This document shows, piece by piece, positions 59,135-64,000 of a stretch of 64,000 nucleotides of DNA (positions are counted from its first letter, which is position 1; each line of letters begins with the position of its first letter). The DNA comes from Neopestalotiopsis rosae (Eukaryota > Ascomycota > Sordariomycetes > Amphisphaeriales > Sporocadaceae), in assembly GCA_023078685.1 (NCBI GenBank), contig JALGAS010000007.1, forward strand, positions 434,001-498,000. Reading direction: 5' to 3'. The notes under the pieces are model-generated. The model searched no databases. It saw nothing but the letters and a program-made list of their open reading frames with translations, and was not told the DNA's origin. The translations under genes were made by a program, and so were the position numbers.

Positions 59135-59146
59135 CCTAGGTAGGTA
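59135..59146 (+). repeat. CCTAGGTAGGTA motif
   Basis: The same 12-mer as the start of the 39064 cluster, here in a desert 20 kb away. Confidence 0.6.
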
Positions 59147-60143
59147 CTCTGTAGATTATATTCGAGGGAGCTGTCTGCAATTTACAACAGACACCTGAGC
59201 TCCTCATCATTGGAGGCATTGCCCCACGCCAAGGGTTACAGCTTCACCATCCACTATGTAATGTGTTGACGAAGGCAGTAAGACTCGAACGCACATCATA
59301 ATCTATTATCACCATTGCCGAAGAGTGCCAGCTAGAATTGATTGACTGCACATGGTAGTAGTGTAAAGTGCATCATGATAACGAGCCTTCCTGCAGGCCT
59401 CGACACCGTCGACACCGCTTCTTGCCTCGCTGCATTAGATGGTAATATATGCACTATTAATAAACGAAGGTAGCGTGCACTCAGATTCGAGCAGTCCTTG
59501 TAGGTGACATGCAAATACTAAAAGGTCCCCCTTCTTCCTACATCTACACCTAGTGAGTAAATATATGATACAAGGCTCAACTCTTATCTCTACCACGTCG
59601 CTCTCGTCGACTTGGTGCTCCCAAATGATCGTCGGCCACACATCCATCATGGCCGAGATGATCGTGATTGGCATGATATCGCTACTTGCAGGTAGCCTGG
59701 CAAACTGGGGCCTGCATCTTTCACAACCCCCCATGGCTTTTGGGTAAACTATGTGCAACGGGGAGCGCCAAGCCCAGTAAACCCAAACAATCGAGATAGT
59801 GTCCCTTGCCGTCGTCGCGGAACCTTTTCCATGCCACTATGTAAATCACAGTGTCGGCTTGCCTGAATTGGCCTGAACTGAAGCGAACAGCCTTATCCAT
59901 TCCAGCTCTCCAACCAGGCGGAAACTGGCATCCTTCACACCACCCTCGCGGAATCGGTGTATCCCCCGGTCTTTATCGACTGGGAACCAGGGAGCTTACA
60001 GCACACCCTACATATTACATACATGGTAGTCCGAAGAGGTGACACAATCAAGACGACTCTGGGTGTGCCTAGGTAGTAGGTCAAGCAGAAGCCGTCTGCC
60101 CATCCGTGTCCGTCTGTCCGTACAAGCGGCCGGTCGGCCAAGC

Positions 60144-60159
60144 TTACCTAGGTATGTAA
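60144..60159 (+). repeat. TTACCTAGGTATGTAA palindromic motif
   Basis: A near-perfect inverted repeat centred on CCTAGG. A related copy (CCTAGGTAGTAGGT) lies 76 bp upstream at 60068-60081. Confidence 0.6.
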
Positions 60160-62416
60160 CGCAGGTAAATATGTATTCAAAAGGTCCGCGAAGCTCTTCT
60201 ACCTTACACATGGGGCATGCATGGGCAAAATGTAGTATAGGTACGAAGTACTGATCCAGCGATCCGCATTGACATTGAATGGGAAAAGGTTGTCGATAAT
60301 TGCTTTTCCTGGCGGGAAACGCACTATGATCCCAGGCCTGGTCACTGCTTTTGTTTCTTCTTTTCCTGGGGTGCGCAAAGGTGTGCAAGTGCTGGGTTCC
60401 AAGACTTCGGACTGGGTGACCCGTAAGTACGATTGGTAACTTAACTCTATCTGGGTTCGCATGCCTAAAGGTAGAAAGCAAGCACCCTTCATTGAAGAGC
60501 TTATAAACTGTCCTGACCGGCAACCTTGTACGGAAGTACACTTCATTAATAGGTGGACGGGACACGAAGGGAAAAAGAAAAGGAGCCGTTGCGATATCAT
60601 TTTCATGAAGCCACCTCATATGACATACACAGGCTTGACAAGGTGTCTTGTTTATTTGCCTTACAGCCGTGCAACCGACTGCTTGTCTGACTACTTTGAC
60701 AACTTCATCTAAAGTCCACGATTAACGCGTGGCTGCCCCCACACAGAGGTTACAAGCAGCGTTCGGGATTCTGTAAGACACCAGCATCATCCTAAAATCA
60801 GCGAGACCCTGATTATGCGGTGCGCCTTATCGAGCGATTAAGAATTTACGATAATACGGCCAGCCGTGTTGTCTTGATTATTACCCTCCTAGTTATTCCA
60901 TTCTCCGAACTTTGGTGAAATTCGTATCGCTTCATTGGTCTGCGTCGTCCAGTTTTCCGGGAGAGGACCAGAAGTCTGTCGTCACGATCAGCAAACGATC
61001 TCCTGCCTGGTTGTGCCCTCGAGTCAGTGCGAGATCTATCACCTCGCAACAACAAAGTTTATAACCCCATGTGGCATATGCAGCCTATGCAGCCACAATA
61101 GGCCTTAGCGAGAACCGCGCTGGGGGACAAGCACGCCAGCATCTTGGTCGACATCAGTAGTGAATCGACAAACTGACAGACCAGACCAGACCAGACAACA
61201 AACACATGAGGAAAAGAGACTGGAGACTGGAACCCGCTGTTTGTCGACGTCGATTTCCCGGATTTCTGTACTAGCTGGGAGATAACCCGGTTCTTGGAAC
61301 TAATACAACACCACCGCATCCATACAGACAAGTATCTACGAGCGTGCACACATATAATAAAGCTGCTTTACCTCGTCCCGTCCGATGGTGGCCAAGCGTG
61401 TTGCTCTGCTCCAGCAATAATCCATTCGACGACTCCAGCCAAACGCCCAACAATTATTACTACCGAGACTACAACTTACTTTTTGACCAACAGCTCGCCT
61501 GTCTACCGACCAAAGCGGACCAGACCCATACTCTCGTACTCGTGCCTCTCCATTCATCAGTTCAACTTTCAAACTGGACTCGTGGAGAAATCCATCAACT
61601 CGGTCACTAAGAACCAACCTCCGTACACTACCTAGACGACCTGACATTAGTCAAGCCCCGGGCGCAACTCCGTCACTCGTCTGCTATTACGTCCTAGTTA
61701 GCCACCCGTTCGCGAAGGCTAGCCTAGACGCTACGCACTACGACTTGCGTTACGGAGCTGCCCTCAAGCGGCAATAAACCACAACACCAGGCACCCCTAC
61801 ACATTTACGATCCATGCAACACGACGTCTTGGATTTGCTCAAGTCGCCAGTTCCCATTTGTATCGCTCTTCTCGCCCCCATTTCTCTGGGCCATTCATTT
61901 TTTGATCGGAGACGTCGTTCACACATCAATCCCACTTTCTAGTGTTCAATAATAGGCTTTTGTCTTGTCTGCTGTGCAATAACGTCTTGTTGGGGGTACT
62001 TACCTTGCCATAATAAGCCTTGCACACATTTTTGTCATTTACCGGCAGGCCGCCCGACTGGACCTACCTACTACTACTACTTACACCACACTTCTTCCTC
62101 TGCCTACTTTTTTTTTTCCGGAGCACCAGTTGGGCCCATTACAGCATTCACCCACCAGCCATCCTTCTTCTAATAATAATTCAAACCATCCCAAGAGATT
62201 GTTTGTTTCTTGTTATTATTATTCTTCTTCCTTTCCCAGTCTGGCTCCAAGACATCTTGATTCGATTTGATTGAATTATTATTTGGATTGTTGTCTGTTT
62301 GGGTTCATCCATCCATTCAAAGGAAAGCTGCTGTAATAGTTGTTCCTTTTGGGCACCTTCACCCGCCACTACCCAATCCAATCCCCACAGAGCTTAGCTG
62401 CTAAAAAAGGTACATA

Positions 62417-64000
62417 ATGAACTGGCTTAGAGGGGGTAGTACCGAGCGCCCGGCCTCCATGTCGTCGTCTGGCTCTGGCTCTGGCTCTGGCTCTGGCTGC
62501 CGCACAAGCACAAGCCCCGATACTTCCACTGGCGACTCGAGTTCCGCTGTCGCTCCTACACCTTCTTCTTCACACTCTGTCGATTCGCCTTCTCCCTCAC
62601 CACAACCCGCAACTCCCGACGACACGACTGCCTTTCCCACGCGCGGTCATTATTTTGGCGACAGCGCATCCGTCACAACATCATCAAAACCCGTCAACAT
62701 CGCCGCGCCCGGTATTCGGTCCTCGGCTAGTGCATCGCCACCCGTCACACGCTACCTGACATCTGACGGGAGGGTCAAAGAAGTCGAGGCCGCCCCCACT
62801 TCTGCAGTAGCAAACCAGACTTCGACCTCGTCGTCGACGTTTACGACGACAACACCAGCCTTTACCGCTCCCTTTGACAACTCTGCCAATAACTTCAACC
62901 AAGACGTCGACATGACCACTGGTCCAACCCTTGAGCCGGCCTTTGGCCGCAGCCGCCAAGACTCATTCGTCAGTGCTGGCCCAAAGCCCATATCGATGAA
63001 CCCCAATCGCGGCGACCAGCGCGGCCGACGGGAGTCGCTCGCTGGCAGTCTCATGAACGGCATGAGCTGGGGTGGTATTTCCGTGGGAAGTTATATTAGA
63101 GATGAGTAAGTTATACCTTCCTGCCCCTTGCTACTGTGTCTTAAATGCCTTGGTGAATCATGATTTGAGACACGACTGCAAGCGAGTGATTTACAGTATA
63201 GATCACATGCTAATATCTTCAACCAGCTTGGCCATGGCGGGCACATCGCCTTTTGTGGGCGCGCAATCGCCCCACTCGAATTCCTATGTCCCTAAGATGG
63301 AAGCACAGTTCCTCAGCAATTTCTTTTGCTGCGATCAGAAGCTCAAGGATATGCACGAGCTGTTGCGCCACTACGAGACACAGCATGCTGGCGGTGCACC
63401 GCAACGAACCAGTGTCCCGACGGGCCACCGCCTGTCTGTCAGTAGACCCTCCATCTCGAACGGCAGTGGCCGACGAGATTCGCATGGCTTCAACTCGCAG
63501 AACTTTGGATTCGGTCAGCAAAATCGTGGCAGCACCAGCAACCCAGGTGGTTTCGGCTTCGGAGGAATGCAAATGGGCCGACAGCCGTCTGCGCTCGGCT
63601 CGGTGTCAAAGTCGTCTGGCTTGGTCGATATCAGTGACGAGATGGATGCCGTAGGAGATATGGAGATGGACGATGCCATCGGTCCCTTGGAGCTTGACGA
63701 CCCCAGCCAACGTACGATTCAGCAGACACGGCAGATGTTTGGCCAGCAGCAACGGCCCCAGTTGTCTCTCAACCTCAACGGCACCAACATGGCGCAACAG
63801 GGTCTCCGCACGTCTCAGCCGTCTACCCCTGGTGCCAACAACTTTGGTTTCCAGAACAACCCCACTGTCTCGTCGGTGAATACGCCGACGCTCACCACAA
63901 CGCAAACCCAGAATGGCCAGATGGGAACTGACATGAACGGCGTCGATGACTTGTCAGGCCTTGCCAACATGAACCTGGACTTCTCCAACATGGGAAACAA
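62417..64000 (+). CDS. SFP1: SFP1-like C2H2 zinc-finger regulator, 5' part (runs off right edge)
   Basis: Probable transcription factor of the fungal SFP1-like group, linked in yeast to ribosome and growth control. Exon 1 is 62417-63105 and exon 2 is 63227 to the window end; about 487 residues are visible. A nearer AG (63196) would also splice in frame, but the acceptor at 63226, behind a GCTAAT branch site, gives [16 protein letters not shown], the conserved join of this family. Residues 1-200 are Ser/Thr/Pro-rich, with a (Ser-Gly) repeat at about 17-28 and [20 protein letters not shown] just before the join. An atypical first finger follows at 264-283 ([20 protein letters not shown], ending H-x4-H). 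Then comes Gln/Asn/Gly-rich sequence with an acidic stretch ([19 protein letters not shown]). The main C-terminal fingers would lie beyond the window. Confidence 0.72.

Larger units (their letters stand above)
53684..62416. other. Gene desert of about 8.7 kb upstream of the SFP1-like gene
   Basis: No supported protein gene. The first 300 bp are the RCF2 promoter. The last 1.1 kb (about 61.3-62.4 kb) is pyrimidine-rich with many TTCTT and CCATCCATC runs, as in long leaders of fungal regulators. It includes upstream ATGs, for instance the frame at 62020-62274, which could act as uORFs. The rest has short bidirectional open frames only. Confidence 0.45.

Overview
This 64 kb window comes from a nuclear chromosome of a filamentous ascomycete, most likely a Sordariomycete and probably Hypocreales. 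The basis is the gene content, the short introns (about 50-230 bp, GTRAGT-type donors, CTAAC/CTAAT branch sites, YAG acceptors), the codon use and the family resemblance of the proteins. No bacterial features, rRNA or CRISPR are present. Species cannot be fixed by reading. Sixteen protein genes are supported: fifteen lie wholly inside the window apart from the two that run off its ends. Most are multi-exon, so exon joins were worked out by hand from splice sites and reading phase.

Left part (1-7 kb): alanyl-tRNA synthetase (minus, runs off the left edge, with a long in-frame leader), a divergent unknown acidic protein, a small single-pass membrane protein with PPxY motifs, and a plasma-membrane syntaxin of the Sso1 type with an unusual long C-terminal tail. 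A gene-poor stretch of 5 kb follows.

Middle part (12-31 kb): a secreted GH28 polygalacturonase with an extra N-terminal domain, a CCHC zinc-knuckle protein, TFIIS (DST1), a mitochondrial-type cysteine synthase divergent from the complex I assembly methyltransferase NDUFAF7, an intron-bearing tRNA-like gene, a possible decayed gene, a DHA1 MFS transporter, a 3'-terminal relic of an unidentified gene, L-arabinitol 4-dehydrogenase (lad1), and ATP synthase subunit g (ATP20). The ATP20 reading frame is broken in this sequence by a 17-bp tandem duplication.

Right part (31-64 kb): this is mostly gene desert. It holds a seven-exon LaeA/LAE1-like methyltransferase at 36.3-37.7 kb, TFIIA large subunit (TOA1) at 48.5-50.3 kb, a Pol III tRNA-like locus near 51.9 kb, RCF2 at 53 kb, and the 5' part of an SFP1-like zinc-finger regulator that runs off the right edge. 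The deserts contain microsatellites, a 30-nt C tract, a recurring CCTAGGTAGGTA-type palindromic motif and one candidate unrecognised or decayed gene (40.6-42.6 kb, minus).

Functional themes: general gene expression (AlaRS, TFIIS, TFIIA, SFP1-like, LaeA-like), mitochondrial respiration (NDUFAF7, ATP20, RCF2, cysteine synthase), secretion (syntaxin), and plant-polysaccharide use (polygalacturonase, L-arabinitol dehydrogenase, possibly the MFS transporter). I see no biosynthetic cluster and no convincing new multi-gene system. The observations most worth checking are the ATP20 frameshift duplication, the syntaxin tail, the AlaRS leader, and the two Pol III tRNA-like loci.
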